DNA of 7,517 nucleotides from positions 1 to 7,517 of the forward strand of contig JAOUDB010000111.1 of the NCBI GenBank assembly GCA_029859485.1. Reading direction: 5' to 3'. Under the pieces are notes generated by a model. The model searched no databases, was not told the DNA's origin, and saw nothing but the letters and a program-made list of their open reading frames with translations. The DNA comes from Desulfuromonadales bacterium (GTDB lineage Bacteria > Desulfobacterota > Desulfuromonadia > Desulfuromonadales > BM103). Below are positions 7,220 to 7,517 of this stretch, piece by piece. A program made the translations under genes and the position numbers. Every line of letters starts with the position of its first letter. Position 1 is the first letter of the stretch.

Positions 7220-7357
7220 AACCAATCAAAGAGCTGAAATCAAAAGACCAACGCAAAGGCACTAAGAAAAGCCAAGAAAGACGCAAAGAGTGACTATTCT
7301 CTTTTTTTGAATTGGTTTTTTTTTCGAGCTTTCTCTACCCCTTCGCGCCTTTGCGTT
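7220..7357. repeat. AT-rich imperfect palindrome of the ACGCAAAG type (dispersed intergenic repeat)
   Basis: The outer arms AACGCAAAGGCAC (7250-7262) and GCGCCTTTGCGTT (7345-7357) are inverted repeats with one mismatch in 13. A second inverted pair is AACCAATCAAAGAG (7220-7233) against CTCTTTTTTTGAATTGGTT (7299-7317), with gaps. ACGCAAAG recurs as a direct repeat at 7251-7258 and 7281-7288. The middle is rich in A on the left and T on the right, including nine T in a row (7316-7324), so the whole can fold into a long imperfect hairpin. Elements built from ACGCAAAG-like units with A/T-rich centres are familiar as noncoding interspersed repeats in several bacterial phyla. It has no coding capacity, so any mobility would depend on enzymes elsewhere. 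Confidence 0.65.
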
Positions 7358-7406
7358 AAATCCTTACAACCTTTGTTTGAGTTATAAGCCCATTCATTTT
7401 TTGCCG

Positions 7407-7517
7407 ATGACAGCATTGAGGCGGGTCAGACCGGCGCTCTTGAATCACTTCACAGGTCCGTCTCAATCATTCGAAGCCTGCCGTCCGATCCCAGCCGCCC
7501 ACCTGCGCAACTTTTCC
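7407..7517. other. Window edge, possible gene border of undecided strand
   Basis: Base composition rises in GC here compared with the AT-rich element to the left, as if a coding region were being entered. On the plus strand an ATG at 7407 opens a frame with no stop to the window end (37 codons), but it has no ribosome site. On the minus strand all three frames are open from the window end for 16 to 21 codons before their stops at 7467-7469, 7463-7465 and 7450-7452. None of the translations is recognised. Confidence 0.25.
7410..7429. repeat. Direct repeat, copy 2 (ACAGC...GAGGCGGGTCAG)
   Basis: Second copy of the motif at 7154-7175, lying 254 bases to the right on the same strand. On the minus strand it reads AGLTRLNAVIGKK and a TGA stop, sharing the hexapeptide AGLTRL with copy 1, but a TGA lies only three codons upstream of that hexapeptide, so no intact gene is present in this frame. 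The two copies bracket the AT-rich palindrome. Confidence 0.6.

Noticed and set aside
1..7517. CRISPR array, tRNA or rRNA gene, transposase gene
   Set aside because: No regularly spaced repeats, cloverleaf, rRNA blocks or transposase motifs were seen on either strand.

Overview
The window most resembles chromosomal DNA of a Gram-negative anaerobe of the Deltaproteobacteria, probably the Desulfuromonadales (relatives of Geobacter, Pelobacter and Desulfuromonas). This is an inference from three things: an S-box (SAM-I) riboswitch in front of metX, a DUF362/ferredoxin hybrid protein, and an outer-membrane-type lipoprotein. No rRNA or other taxonomic marker is present. Base composition is near balanced and the coding regions look native, with good ribosome binding sites on all genes except metX.

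Left part (1-1366): the 3' half of a SAM-I riboswitch, its expression-platform terminator, and metX (homoserine O-acetyltransferase), which commits homoserine to methionine synthesis. The switch should shut metX off when S-adenosylmethionine is plentiful. A strong hairpin terminator ends the unit. Middle (1414-4080, minus strand): acnA, a full-length monomeric [4Fe-4S] aconitase of the citric acid cycle, convergent with metX and divergent from the next operon.

Right part (4277-6868, plus strand): three closely spaced genes that look like one operon. They encode a five-helix MscS-type mechanosensitive channel, a 90-residue BamE/SmpA-like lipoprotein, and a DUF362 protein with two [4Fe-4S] ferredoxin motifs inserted in its middle. 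The channel and lipoprotein are envelope proteins. The DUF362 protein is a predicted redox protein of unknown function, and nothing in the sequence ties it to the other two beyond position.

The last 649 bases (6869-7517) hold no convincing gene. They contain a strong two-way terminator, an AT-rich imperfect palindrome of the ACGCAAAG type that looks like a dispersed intergenic repeat, and two copies of a roughly 20-base sequence about 254 bases apart that bracket the palindrome. This tail is the least explained part of the window. No clear new multi-gene system is visible; the genic part is ordinary metabolism and envelope function.
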